A stretch of DNA of 64,000 bases from Streptomyces odontomachi. Lineage in GTDB: Bacteria; Actinomycetota; Actinomycetes; Streptomycetales; Streptomycetaceae. The notes below the pieces were generated by a model, which had not been told where the DNA came from, made no database searches, and saw nothing but the letters and a program-made list of their open reading frames with translations. The stretch covers positions 62,001 through 126,000 of the forward strand of contig NZ_JAMJWG010000011.1 in NCBI RefSeq assembly GCF_024435355.1, read 5' to 3'. Shown piece by piece: positions 26,332 to 35,307 of this stretch (position 1 is the first letter of the stretch; each line of letters begins with the position of its first letter). The translations under genes were made by a program, and so were the position numbers.

Positions 26332-27444
26332 ATGCCCGACGAGAACCTGCACGAGCCCGGCGGTGGGCGGCACCGCGCACACGGTGTGCAGCGCCGCCGC
26401 ACACCGCGGCGGAAGGCGCTCGTGGCAACGGCATGGACCGCCGCGGCCGTGGTCGCGCTCGGCGGCGCCGGACTCGGCTATGTGTACTACAAGCTGAACG
26501 GCAACATCAGTGGCGTCGACATCGACGCCGCCCTCGGCCACCACCGCCCCAAGAACGTCGACGACGGCTCGATGGACATCCTCGTCCTCGGCTCCGACTC
26601 GCGCGCCGGAGCGAACGCGAAATACGGCAGGGACGACAGCGGTTCCCGGTCCGACACCGCGATGGTGGTGCACGTCTACAAGGGCCACAAGAAGGCCAGC
26701 GTGGTCTCCATACCGCGCGACACCCTGGTCACCCGGCCCGACTGCACCACGCAGAGCGGCAAGAAGGTCGAGGGCGCGCGCGAGCAGATGTTCAACAGCG
26801 CCTACGCGAACGGTGGCCCCGCGTGCGCCGTGAAGACGGTCGAGTCGATGTCCGGCATCCGCATGGACCATGTCGTCGAGGTCGACTTCACCGGCTTCAA
26901 GAAGCTCGTCAACACCCTCGGCGGCGTCGACATCACGACCCGCCAGGCCATCGACGACAACCAGAGCCATCTGCACCTCACCCCCGGTCACCACCGGCTC
27001 ACCGGCGAGCAGGCGCTCGGCCTGGTCCGCACCCGGCACGGCGTGGGCGACGGCAGCGACCTCGGCCGCATCCAGCTCCAGCAGGCGTTCGTGAAGGCGC
27101 TGATCAAGCAGGTCGGGCAGGTCGGGGTGTTCAGCGACCCGAAGAAGCTCTACGACCTGGCCTCCGCCGCCACCAACGCCGTCACCACCGACTCCGAGCT
27201 GGCCTCCGTCAAGCGCCTGGCGGGCTTCGCAGGCGGCCTGAAGGGCATCGACGCGGCCCACATGTCGATGGTCACCCTGCCGGTCAAGTACGACGCGCAG
27301 GACGCCAACCGGGTCCTGCCGCAGCGCGCCGAGGACCACCAGGTGTGGACCGCACTCAAGGCCGACCGCCCCATCCCGGCCTCCGCCACCCATGACTCCG
27401 GCGGCGCCAAGGGATCCGCCGGGAAGGTCGTCAGCGGCGGCTGA
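26332..27444 (+). CDS. LytR-CpsA-Psr (LCP) family cell-wall ligase
   Basis: 370 residues. An Arg-rich cytoplasmic leader (1-28), one membrane helix (about 29-52) and an extracellular LCP domain: DILVLGSDSRAG, RSDTAMVVHV, VVSIPRDTLV with the conserved Arg-Asp, HVVEVDFTGFKKLV, and LTGEQALGLVRTRHG. LCP enzymes transfer polymers made on undecaprenyl phosphate to peptidoglycan. A WecA/TagO-type transferase that could start such polymers is encoded 6 kb downstream. No other LCP gene is adjacent. Confidence 0.93.
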   Translation: MPDENLHEPGGGRHRAHGVQRRRTPRRKALVATAWTAAAVVALGGAGLGYVYYKLNGNISGVDIDAALGHHRPKNVDDGSMDILVLGSDSRAGANAKYGRDDSGSRSDTAMVVHVYKGHKKASVVSIPRDTLVTRPDCTTQSGKKVEGAREQMFNSAYANGGPACAVKTVESMSGIRMDHVVEVDFTGFKKLVNTLGGVDITTRQAIDDNQSHLHLTPGHHRLTGEQALGLVRTRHGVGDGSDLGRIQLQQAFVKALIKQVGQVGVFSDPKKLYDLASAATNAVTTDSELASVKRLAGFAGGLKGIDAAHMSMVTLPVKYDAQDANRVLPQRAEDHQVWTALKADRPIPASATHDSGGAKGSAGKVVSGG

Positions 27445-27595
27445 GCCGCGGCGCCCGGGAGGCGCTCCGTGGACATTTCCGTGGACGTTTCCGGAGACGT
27501 TCAGGAGCAGCGGAAACCGCGGCCGGTGGGCGGCTCTCCTTGGACCCGCAGCAGAATCGCAGGTCAGCGAGGGTCTGGCCGGTCCGGAGCCGTCG

Positions 27596-27622
27596 GGGAA
27601 TATCCGTCCCCCCGCCCCGGTT
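27596..27622 (+). promoter_or_regulatory. Sigma-R type promoter for rpmE
   Basis: GGGAAT at 27596-27601 and GTT at 27620-27622 are separated by 18 bases, which matches the SigR (thiol-oxidative stress) consensus. It lies about 105 bases before rpmE. I recall rpmE being reported in the S. coelicolor SigR regulon, which supports the reading. Confidence 0.7.
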
Positions 27623-27726
27623 TTGGGGGAAGACGCCAGTCCTGGCAGACTGGTCCGTCGGCTCCGGTTCACGCACCCGCATCCCGCGGGCTGCGACCCG
27701 GCGCCCCCTGTGAACAGGAGAGACCC

Positions 27727-27954
27727 TTGAAGCGCGACATCCACCCCGAGTACGTCGAGACGCAGGTCAGCTGCACCTGTGGCGCGTCGTTCACGACCCG
27801 TAGCACCATTGGATCCGGCACCATTCGCGCCGAGATCTGCTCCGAATGCCACCCGTTCTACACGGGCAAGCAGAAGATCCTCGACACCGGTGGCCGTGTG
27901 GCCCGCTTCGAGGCCCGCTTCGGCAAGGCTGCTGCCGGCTCCAAGAAGAAGTAG
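27727..27954 (+). CDS. rpmE: 50S ribosomal protein L31 (zinc-type)
   Basis: 75 residues starting at a TTG at 27727, with AGGAGAG four bases upstream; this gives the canonical N-terminus (M)KRDIHPEYVET. The four zinc-ligand cysteines C16, C18, C37 and C40 are present, so this is the C+ form that is replaced by a C- paralogue when zinc is short. It has its own sigma-R type promoter and its own terminator, so it is monocistronic. Confidence 0.97.
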   Translation: MKRDIHPEYVETQVSCTCGASFTTRSTIGSGTIRAEICSECHPFYTGKQKILDTGGRVARFEARFGKAAAGSKKK

Positions 27955-27965
27955 CGAGCTACCTG

Positions 27966-28014
27966 CGCCGGTCCTCGGCCGCCCCCCAGCGGGGCGCCGG
28001 GGCCGGCGTTTTTT
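27966..28014 (+). terminator. Intrinsic terminator after rpmE
   Basis: CGCCGG...CCGGCG stem with an internal GGCCGCCCC/GGGGCGCC pairing, followed by six T residues. Confidence 0.88.
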
Positions 28015-28099
28015 GCTCGCTCACCCCGCTCAAGCAGCCCATGCCCCCGCAAGCGGCCCGCCGTCGGGCGCATGCATCGCAGATCAGGAGCCCTTAGAG

Positions 28100-29176
28100 A
28101 TGTTCGAGGCGGTCGAGGAACTCATCGGTGAGCACGCCGATCTCGAGAAGCAGCTCGCCGACCCCGCGGTCCACGCCGACCAGGCCGGCGCCCGGCGGCT
28201 CAACAAGCGCTACCACGAGCTGACCCCCATCGTGGCCGCCTACCGCGCCTGGAAGCAGACCGGCGACGACATCGAGACCGCCCGCGAGCTGGCCGCCGAA
28301 GACCCCGACTTCGCCGCCGAGGTGCGCGACCTGGAGGAGCAGCGCGAGGCGCTCACCGAGAAGCTGCGCCTGCTGCTCATCCCGCGCGACCCCAGCGACG
28401 ACAAGGACGTCATCCTGGAGATCAAGGCGGGCGCCGGCGGCGACGAGTCCGCGCTGTTCGCCGGTGACCTGCTGCGGATGTACCTGCGGTACGCGGAGCG
28501 GGTCGGCTGGAAGACCGAGATCATCGACTCCACCGAGTCCGAGCTGGGCGGGTACAAGGACGTACAGGTCGCCGTGAAGGCCAGGGGCCAGAGCGAGCCG
28601 GGCCAGGGCGTCTGGGCCCGCCTGAAGTACGAGGGCGGGGTGCACCGCGTGCAGCGGGTGCCCGCCACCGAGTCGCAGGGCCGCATCCACACCTCGGCCG
28701 CCGGTGTCCTCGTCACCCCGGAGGCCGAGGAGATCGACATCGAGATCAACCCGAACGACCTGCGCATCGACGTCTACCGCTCCTCGGGCCCCGGCGGCCA
28801 GTCCGTCAACACCACCGACTCGGCCGTCCGCATCACCCACCTGCCCACCGGCACCGTCGCCTCCTGCCAGAACGAGAAGAGCCAGTTGCAGAACAAGGAG
28901 CAGGCACTGCGTATCCTGCGCTCCAGGCTCCTCGCAGCGGCACAGGAGGAGGCGGAGAGCAAGGCGGCCGACGCCCGGCGCAGCCAGGTCCGCACCGTCG
29001 ACCGCTCCGAGAAGATCCGTACCTACAACTTCCCGGAGAACCGTATTTCGGACCACCGCGTGGGATTCAAGGCGTACAACTTGGACCAGGTGCTCGACGG
29101 CGAGATCGACGCCGTCATCCAGGCGTGCGTCGACGCGGACTCCGCGGCCAAACTCGCCAGCGCGGCGTCCGCGTAA
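28100..29176 (+). CDS. prfA: Peptide chain release factor 1
   Basis: 358 residues, standard RF1 length. It reads UAA and UAG through the PAT tripeptide in RVPATESQGRIHTS and triggers hydrolysis with the GGQ motif at about residues 232-234 (SSGPGGQSVNTTDSA). The ATG at 28100 gives the usual N-terminus MFEAVEEL. The next gene, prmC, methylates the Gln of GGQ, so enzyme and substrate are encoded together. Confidence 0.97.
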   Translation: MFEAVEELIGEHADLEKQLADPAVHADQAGARRLNKRYHELTPIVAAYRAWKQTGDDIETARELAAEDPDFAAEVRDLEEQREALTEKLRLLLIPRDPSDDKDVILEIKAGAGGDESALFAGDLLRMYLRYAERVGWKTEIIDSTESELGGYKDVQVAVKARGQSEPGQGVWARLKYEGGVHRVQRVPATESQGRIHTSAAGVLVTPEAEEIDIEINPNDLRIDVYRSSGPGGQSVNTTDSAVRITHLPTGTVASCQNEKSQLQNKEQALRILRSRLLAAAQEEAESKAADARRSQVRTVDRSEKIRTYNFPENRISDHRVGFKAYNLDQVLDGEIDAVIQACVDADSAAKLASAASA

Positions 29177-29286
29177 CCCGCAGCCGTCGCCCCGGGGCAC
29201 GCAGGGCGCCGATCGCCGGACCACCCGCCTCGCCCCACCCGACCCAGCCCGCCCGCACATCGACCGCCCAGGCCCGGAGGAGACGC

Positions 29287-30186
29287 GTGCAGCAACATGT
29301 TGGGGAGCGGCCCCCGAACCGCCGCAGCGTGCTGCTCGCCGAGGTGGCCCAGGCCACCCAGCGGCTCGCCGACGCCGGCGTGCCCTCGCCGCGCAACGAC
29401 GCCGAGGAACTGGCCGCCTTCGTGCACGGCGTCAAGCGCGGCGAGCTGCACACCGTCAAGGACGCCGACTTCGACGCCCGCTACTGGGAGGCGGTCGCCC
29501 GTCGCGAGGCCCGCGAGCCCCTCCAGCACATCACCGGCCGCGCCTACTTCCGCTATCTGGAGCTGTACGTGGGCCCCGGGGTCTTCGTGCCGCGCCCCGA
29601 GACCGAGTCGGTGGTCGACTGGGCCATAGCGGCGGTGCGCGCCATGGACGTCGTCGAGCCCCTCATCGTCGACCTGTGCTCCGGATCCGGGGCGATCGCG
29701 CTCGCCATGGCGCAGGAGGTGCCCCGTTCGCGAGTGCACGCCGTCGAGCTGTCCGAGGACGCGCTGGAGTGGACCCGCAAGAACGCCGGGCAGGCCGGGC
29801 AGACCGCCGCCTCCCGCCTCACCATCCACCAGGGCGACGCGCTGACCGCCCTGCCCCAGCTGAACGGTCAGGTCGACCTGGTCATCTCCAACCCCCCGTA
29901 CATCCCGCTCACCGAGTGGGAGTACGTCGCGCCGGAGGCACGCGACCACGACCCGGAGCTCGCCCTGTTCTCCGGTGAGGACGGGCTCGAGACCATCCGG
30001 GGGATCGAGCGCACCGCGCACCGACTGCTGCGGCCCGGTGGCATCGTCGTCATCGAGCACGCCGACACCCAGGGCGGCCAGGTGCCGTGGATCTTCCACG
30101 AGGGGGCCGGCTGGGCGGACGCCGCCGACCACCCCGACCTGAACAACCGTCCACGGTTCGCCACAGCGCGCAAGGCACTGCCGTGA
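29287..30186 (+). CDS. prmC: Release factor glutamine N5-methyltransferase
   Basis: 299 residues from a GTG at 29287 with GGAGGAG upstream; longer frames exist but lack a ribosome site. SAM-dependent methyltransferase with VDLCSGSGAIALAMA (motif I), the PrmC N-terminal helical domain (PLQHITGRAYFRYLEL), FVPRPETESVVDWA, and the catalytic NPPY in VISNPPYIPL near residue 200. It modifies GGQ of PrfA and PrfB. It follows prfA by 110 bases. Confidence 0.96.
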   Translation: MQQHVGERPPNRRSVLLAEVAQATQRLADAGVPSPRNDAEELAAFVHGVKRGELHTVKDADFDARYWEAVARREAREPLQHITGRAYFRYLELYVGPGVFVPRPETESVVDWAIAAVRAMDVVEPLIVDLCSGSGAIALAMAQEVPRSRVHAVELSEDALEWTRKNAGQAGQTAASRLTIHQGDALTALPQLNGQVDLVISNPPYIPLTEWEYVAPEARDHDPELALFSGEDGLETIRGIERTAHRLLRPGGIVVIEHADTQGGQVPWIFHEGAGWADAADHPDLNNRPRFATARKALP

Positions 30187-30254
30187 TGGCCGCGTGCATC
30201 GCGTCGTCCATCCCGTTTTCCCCCGTTCACCCAGCCAGGAACGAGCGAGCCGAA

Positions 30255-30343
30255 GGGGCGCGCCTGTGCCGAAAGGGAGAGCGCGCGGAGGTCCCGACGA
30301 AGGAGGGACCGAGCACGGTCGACCGTCGGCACAGGCGCGCCCC
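30255..30343 (+). promoter_or_regulatory. Large stem-loop upstream of the threonylcarbamoyl-AMP synthase gene
   Basis: Arms 30255-30272 and 30326-30343 are perfect 18-bp complements (GGGGCGCGCCTGTGCCGA with its reverse complement). The 53-base loop contains a smaller GGTCCC/GGGACC hairpin. It lies 38 bases before the downstream start codon and after prmC, so it could end or attenuate the prfA-prmC transcript, or shape the leader of the next gene. Confidence 0.8.
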
Positions 30344-30381
30344 GGAGGTGAGCCGAGTGACAATCAAAGGAGTGACCGCCC

Positions 30382-31029
30382 ATGGCACGGCGCTACGACA
30401 CCAATGACGCGACGGACCGCACCACCGGTCTGCGTGAGGCCGCGTCCGCCGTCCACCGGGGCGAGCTGGTCGTCCTGCCCACCGACACCGTGTACGGCGT
30501 CGGTGCCGATGCCTTCAGCGCCGAGGCCGTCGGGGAACTCCTCGCGGCCAAGGGCCGTGGCCGCAACATGCCCAGCCCCGTCCTCATCGGCTCCCCGAAC
30601 ACGCTGCACGGCCTGGTCACCGACTTCTCCGAGATGGCCTGGGAACTCGTCGACGCCTTCTGGCCGGGCGCGCTGACGCTGGTCGCCAAGCACCAGCCGT
30701 CCCTGACCTGGGACCTCGGCGAGACCCGCGGCACCGTGGCCGTGCGCATGCCGCTGCACCCGGTCGCCATCGAGCTGCTCACCGAGACCGGCCCGATGGC
30801 CGTCACCTCGGCGAACCTCACCGGCCATCCCGCGCCCGAGACCTGCGACGCCGCGCAGGACATGCTCGGCGACTCGATCTCCGTCTACCTGGACGGCGGC
30901 CCGACCCCCGGCAACGTCCCGTCCTCGATCGTCGACGTCACCGGGAAGGTACCGGTGCTGCTGCGCGCCGGGGCGCTCGACGCCGATGAGCTCCGCAAGG
31001 TCGTACCCGACCTTGAGGTGGCCAATTGA
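30382..31029 (+). CDS. tsaC: L-threonylcarbamoyladenylate synthase (YrdC/Sua5 family)
   Basis: 215 residues, the short form with a YrdC domain only plus a small tail. It makes threonylcarbamoyl-AMP from threonine, bicarbonate and ATP for the t6A modification of ANN-decoding tRNAs. Signatures: GELVVLPTDTVYGVGADAF, WPGALTLV, GTVAVRMPLHP and AVTSANLTGHPAP. AAAGGAGTGA precedes the ATG. Its stop overlaps the TTG start of the next gene. Confidence 0.95.
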   Translation: MARRYDTNDATDRTTGLREAASAVHRGELVVLPTDTVYGVGADAFSAEAVGELLAAKGRGRNMPSPVLIGSPNTLHGLVTDFSEMAWELVDAFWPGALTLVAKHQPSLTWDLGETRGTVAVRMPLHPVAIELLTETGPMAVTSANLTGHPAPETCDAAQDMLGDSISVYLDGGPTPGNVPSSIVDVTGKVPVLLRAGALDADELRKVVPDLEVAN

Positions 31030-31694
31030 CGACACCCAACTCCGGCAGCGTGCGGGACATAGGCGACTTCGGCAATGCCGAAACGTTCAGGATCCTGCAC
31101 GTCAGCACGGGTAACGTCTGCCGCTCTCCGATCACCGAGCGGCTGACCCGGCATGCCCTGGCGACCCGGCTCGGCATGACCGGATACGCCTCGGGCGCGC
31201 CGATCGGCGGCCTGATCGTCGAGAGCGCCGGCACCTGGGGTCACGAGGGGGCGCCGATGGAGGCGCACGCCGAGACGGTGCTCGCCGACTTCGGTGCCGA
31301 CGCCGGCGGCTTCACCGGCCGTGAGCTGCTGGACGAGCACGTCATCCGGGCCGACCTGGTGCTCACCGCGACCCGCGACCACCGCGCCCAGGTCATCTCG
31401 ATGGGCCACTCGGCGGGGCTGCGCACCTTCACCCTGAAGGAGTTCACCCGCCTGGTCCGGGCGATAGACCCCGCGACGCTGCCGAACCCCGCCGACGACG
31501 GGATCGTCGAGCGCGCCCGCGCCCTGGTACGGGCCGCTGCGGCGCTGCGCGGCTGGCTGCTGGCGCCCAGCGTCGAGGCGGACGAGGTCTACGACCCGTA
31601 CGGGGCGCCGCTGCCGTTCTTCCGCTCGGTGGGCGAGGAGATACGGGAGGCCCTGGAGCCGGTGGTGTTCGCCCTGACGGGCGTGAAGCAGTAG
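31026..31694 (+). CDS. LMW protein-tyrosine-phosphatase-like protein lacking catalytic Cys
   Basis: 222 residues with the overall pattern of a low-molecular-weight phosphatase. The phosphate loop reads HVSTGNVCRSP: the nucleophile position of CX5R is Ser27 (codon AGC, 31104-31106) while Arg33 is kept. The usual enzyme has VCxGNxCRSP, so this protein should not form the phosphocysteine intermediate. It is longer than the usual about 150 residues, with an insertion in the middle (YASGAPIGGLIVESAGTWGHEG). The TTG start overlaps the preceding stop by four bases, so the pair is co-translated. It may bind phosphotyrosine or another phosphate without hydrolysis. Confidence 0.88.
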   Translation: MTTPNSGSVRDIGDFGNAETFRILHVSTGNVCRSPITERLTRHALATRLGMTGYASGAPIGGLIVESAGTWGHEGAPMEAHAETVLADFGADAGGFTGRELLDEHVIRADLVLTATRDHRAQVISMGHSAGLRTFTLKEFTRLVRAIDPATLPNPADDGIVERARALVRAAAALRGWLLAPSVEADEVYDPYGAPLPFFRSVGEEIREALEPVVFALTGVKQ

Positions 31695-31773
31695 CACCCG
31701 CCGTGAGCCCGTGCGCCCGGTGGGCGAAGCGGGGGATTTATGCCGGTTATCCGTCTACATTGGATGGAGACGG

Positions 31774-33150
31774 ATGCCATCGAGCCCGGAGCACGCCATG
31801 GTGCCGGTCAGCCAGGCCGCCGCAGGCCAAGCCGGTCACACCCCGGCCGGGGCCGCGCCCGCAGCAGGCGCCGTGGTGCAGGGCGCACCGGCAGTCCCGC
31901 CCGCACTCGTCGGCGGTGACAGCGCGGCCCTGTGGCGCCAGGACCCGGAGATGGCCGACATCCTTGCCGGTGAGATCGAACGGCAGAGCACCGGCCTGCA
32001 ACTCGTCGCCGCCGAGAACTTCACCTCGCCCGCCGTGCTCGCCGTCCTCGGCTCACCGCTCGCCAACAAGTACGCGGAGGGCTACCCGGGCGCCCGCCAC
32101 CACGGCGGCTGCGAGATCGTCGACGTCGCCGAGCGCACCGCCGCCGCGCGCGCCCAGCGGCTCTTTTCAGCCAGCCACGCGAACGTGCAGCCGCACTCCG
32201 GTTCGTCCGCCGTGCTCGCCACGTACGCCGCGCTGCTGCGCCCCGGCGACACGGTCCTGGCGATGGGGCTGCCCTTCGGCGGTCACCTCACGCACGGTTC
32301 CCCGGCGAACTTCTCCGGACGCTGGTTCGACTTCGTCGGCTACGGCGTCGACCCGGACACCGGGCTGCTCGACTACGCCCAGGTCCTCGCGCTGGCCAGG
32401 GCCCGGCGCCCCAAGGCGATCGTCTGCGGCTCGATCTCCTATCCCCGGCACATCGACTACGCCGCCTTCCGCGACATCGCCGACGACGTCGGCGCCTACC
32501 TGATCGCCGACGCGGCACACCCGATCGGCCTGGTCGCCGGGGACGCGGCGCCGAGCCCGGTGCCGTACGCGGACGTGGTGTGCGCCACCACGCACAAGGT
32601 GCTGCGCGGCCCGCGCGGCGGCATGGTGCTGTGCGGGACCGAGCTGGCCGAGCGGATCGACCGCGCGGTGTTCCCGTTCGCCCAGGGCGGCGCGCAGATG
32701 CACGCCATCGCGGCCAAGGCGGTGGCCTTCGGGGAGGCGGCGACCCCGGCCTTTCGCGGGTACGCCCACCAGGTGGTCGCCAACGCCCGGGCGCTCGCCA
32801 AGGCGCTCACCGCGGAGGGCATGGTGATCACCACCGGCGGCACCGACACCCACCTGCTGACCGCCGATCCGACACCGCTCGGCAGCGACGCCGGCACGGC
32901 ACGCGGCCGGCTCGCCGCCGTCGCGATCGTGCTGGACACCTGTGCGCTGCCGCATGGTGCGACCCGGGGCCTGCGGCTCGGCACCGCCGCCGTCACCACC
33001 CAGGGCATGCGAGAGCCGGAGATGGCACTGATCGCCGCGCTGATCGGAGCGGTGCTCCGCGGCGAGTGCGATGTCCGACAGGCCCGTGCCGAGGTCCGTG
33101 AGCTGGCCGCCGCGCACCCGCCGTACCCGGGCGGTGGCGAACCGGCCTGA
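31774..33150 (+). CDS. Serine hydroxymethyltransferase-like PLP enzyme (GlyA paralogue)
   Basis: 458 residues from the ATG at 31774; an ATG at 31798 is also possible. Clear SHMT features: QLVAAENFTSPAVL, NKYAEGYPG, NVQPHSGSSA, GGHLTHGSPANFSG, and the PLP lysine in CATTHKVLRGPRGG. Departures from usual SHMT are LPFGGH where LAHGGH is common, RHHGG for RYYGG, and a proline/alanine-rich N-terminal extension of about 50 residues. It probably interconverts serine and glycine or a related substrate; a housekeeping glyA is likely elsewhere. It lies between the PTP-like gene and a WecA-type transferase. Confidence 0.88.
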   Translation: MPSSPEHAMVPVSQAAAGQAGHTPAGAAPAAGAVVQGAPAVPPALVGGDSAALWRQDPEMADILAGEIERQSTGLQLVAAENFTSPAVLAVLGSPLANKYAEGYPGARHHGGCEIVDVAERTAAARAQRLFSASHANVQPHSGSSAVLATYAALLRPGDTVLAMGLPFGGHLTHGSPANFSGRWFDFVGYGVDPDTGLLDYAQVLALARARRPKAIVCGSISYPRHIDYAAFRDIADDVGAYLIADAAHPIGLVAGDAAPSPVPYADVVCATTHKVLRGPRGGMVLCGTELAERIDRAVFPFAQGGAQMHAIAAKAVAFGEAATPAFRGYAHQVVANARALAKALTAEGMVITTGGTDTHLLTADPTPLGSDAGTARGRLAAVAIVLDTCALPHGATRGLRLGTAAVTTQGMREPEMALIAALIGAVLRGECDVRQARAEVRELAAAHPPYPGGGEPA

Positions 33151-33434
33151 CCCGGCGCCGGGGCGCCGTCGCCACCGGCTCCGGGCCGGTACGGTGTGGT
33201 GGGGACAGGCGGCTCACAGCCCGCCGTGCAACCATGCGCGTCGTCCGGCAGTCCATATCTTTATGGGCACGAATCCGGTCGGACATCCGGCGGTGTCCCC
33301 GCCGACCTGTGGCGCCTCGCACCCGCCGGGCCCGAACACCGCGAGGCCCGCCCCGTCGGGCGATCGACGCATCGCCGGACGTGCTCGTCTAGGGTGTGGG
33401 GCTGAGATGGCCAGCGATACCTGTGGGGAAGCCC

Positions 33435-34973
33435 GTGCGTGAATACTTGCTGACGCTCTGCATCAGTGCCGCGGTGACATACCTGCTGACCGGGCCGGTG
33501 CGGAAGTTCGCAATCGTGGCCGGGGCGATGCCGGCGATCCGGGCACGGGACGTGCACCGTGAGCCGACGCCGCGCCTCGGCGGTATCGCCATGTTCTTCG
33601 GGCTCTGTGCGGGCCTGCTGGTCGCCTCCCACCTGTCCAGCCTCAACGAGGTGTTCCAGAACACCAACGAGCCACGTGCCCTGCTCTCCGGTGCCGCGCT
33701 GATCTGGCTGATCGGCGTCCTCGACGACAAGTTCGAGATCGACGCACTGATCAAGCTGGGCGCCCAGATGATCGCCGCAGGCGTCATGGTGGTGCAGGGC
33801 CTGACGATCCTGTGGCTGCCGGTCCCGGGCGTCGGCATCGTCGCGCTCACCCAGTGGCAGGGCACCCTGCTGACCGTCGCACTGGTGGTGATCACCATCA
33901 ACGCGATCAACTTCGTCGACGGCCTGGACGGCCTCGCGGCCGGCATGGTCTGCATCGCCGCCACCGCGTTCTTCCTGTACGCCTACCGCATCTGGTACGG
34001 CTACGGCCTTGAGCCGGCGGCCCCCGCGACCCTCTTCGCGGCCATCCTGATGGGCATGTGCCTGGGCTTCCTACCCCACAACATGCATCCGGCGCGGATC
34101 TTCATGGGCGACTCGGGCTCGATGCTGATCGGCCTGGTGCTGGCCGCGGGTGCCATCTCGATCACCGGCCAGGTGGACCCGGACTCCTTCAGGGTGAGTT
34201 CCGGATCCGAGCGGGCCGCAGTGCACCTGATGGTGCCCGCCTACATCCCGCTGCTGCTGCCGCTGACGATCATCGCGGTGCCCGCCGCCGACCTGGTGCT
34301 CGCCGTGGTACGGCGCACCTGGCGCGGCCAGTCGCCGTTCGCGGCGGACCGCGGCCATCTCCACCACCGGCTGCTGGAGATCGGGCACTCGCACAGCCGG
34401 GCCGTGCTGATCATGTACTTCTGGTCGGGCCTGATCGCCTTCGGTGCGCTGGCCTACTCGGTCAACTCCGCATCGATGTGGATCGTGCTGTCCATCGCCG
34501 CGCTGAGCGCGGTGGGCCTGGTGCTGCTCCTGCTGCCGCGCTTCACACCGCGCGCCCCGTACTGGGCCGAGAGCCTCCTCCCGCCGCGCTACCGGCGCTC
34601 CCGCGCGACATACGTTCCGGCAGAGCAGGACGGTGCGGAGCAGGACCCGGCGGACGACGACAGCATGGTGCAGGACCCGCAGGACCCGCAGGAACACGGT
34701 CGGGCAGCGGGGCAAAACGGTTCAGGGGAGGGTGAGATGACCCACCCCGAAACGGTGACCGCCACCGCCGACGCCACCGCCGAAGCGGACGGCGCACATC
34801 CGCAGCAGGCCGCGCTCGCCCACCACACCGCGCGCCCCACCGTCTCCGGCACCGCAGGAGCCAACGGGGCGACGGCCCTTGGGCAGAACGGATCCGGCCA
34901 TCGGCACGGCCCGGGGCACCGCGGGCGCCTCCTGGACCGGCTGGACAGCCGGGAGGCCGGTACCTCGGGCTGA
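33435..34973 (+). CDS. Undecaprenyl-phosphate GlcNAc-1-phosphate transferase (WecA/TagO/Rfe type)
   Basis: 512 residues. About eleven membrane helices, then a long hydrophilic tail from about 395. Catalytic motifs of the MraY/WecA superfamily are all present: REPTPRLGG, GVLDDKFEID, NFVDGLDGLAAG, FMGDSGSM and the cytosolic HLHHRLLEIGHS. It moves a sugar-1-phosphate from a UDP-sugar to undecaprenyl phosphate, the first step of teichoic or arabinogalactan-like polymers. The GTG at 33435 has GGGGAA upstream; TAGGGT at 33390-33395 could be its -10. The Asp/Gln/Ala-rich tail is unusual and probably disordered. Confidence 0.93.
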   Translation: MREYLLTLCISAAVTYLLTGPVRKFAIVAGAMPAIRARDVHREPTPRLGGIAMFFGLCAGLLVASHLSSLNEVFQNTNEPRALLSGAALIWLIGVLDDKFEIDALIKLGAQMIAAGVMVVQGLTILWLPVPGVGIVALTQWQGTLLTVALVVITINAINFVDGLDGLAAGMVCIAATAFFLYAYRIWYGYGLEPAAPATLFAAILMGMCLGFLPHNMHPARIFMGDSGSMLIGLVLAAGAISITGQVDPDSFRVSSGSERAAVHLMVPAYIPLLLPLTIIAVPAADLVLAVVRRTWRGQSPFAADRGHLHHRLLEIGHSHSRAVLIMYFWSGLIAFGALAYSVNSASMWIVLSIAALSAVGLVLLLLPRFTPRAPYWAESLLPPRYRRSRATYVPAEQDGAEQDPADDDSMVQDPQDPQEHGRAAGQNGSGEGEMTHPETVTATADATAEADGAHPQQAALAHHTARPTVSGTAGANGATALGQNGSGHRHGPGHRGRLLDRLDSREAGTSG

Positions 34974-35307
34974 GGCCGGCGCAGCGCACCGAGGGTGCGT
35001 CAGCTGCGACAGCATGATCGGGCAAATGCGCCTTATAGCAGACAAATTGGTCACAGGGCATGCACAAGCGTGCAGCATCGCTCTCACGTGTGATGGTGCC
35101 CACACCGAATTGGTAAAGCTCTCATCAAATAGTTTGTGATACCGTTCACTACCAACGGGTGAAGGACCGAAAGACCTTGTGCAGGACGGTCTTCCGGCCT
35201 GAGGCACCCCGCCTCCTGACGCTACCCTCTGTTCAACATGGACCGTTGGCGAGTCACCGTCAGTCACCGGATGCACCCCGCCCCCAACTCCCGCTGGAGC
35301 TGCCCGC
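34974..35307 (+). promoter_or_regulatory. Upstream region of the atp operon
   Basis: 334 bases without a gene. The patch 35020-35150 is clearly AT-richer than its surroundings, with TTGGTA at 35110-35115 and TGATAC at 35137-35142, so the main atp promoter probably lies here; spacing does not allow a firm -35/-10 call. Confidence 0.4.
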
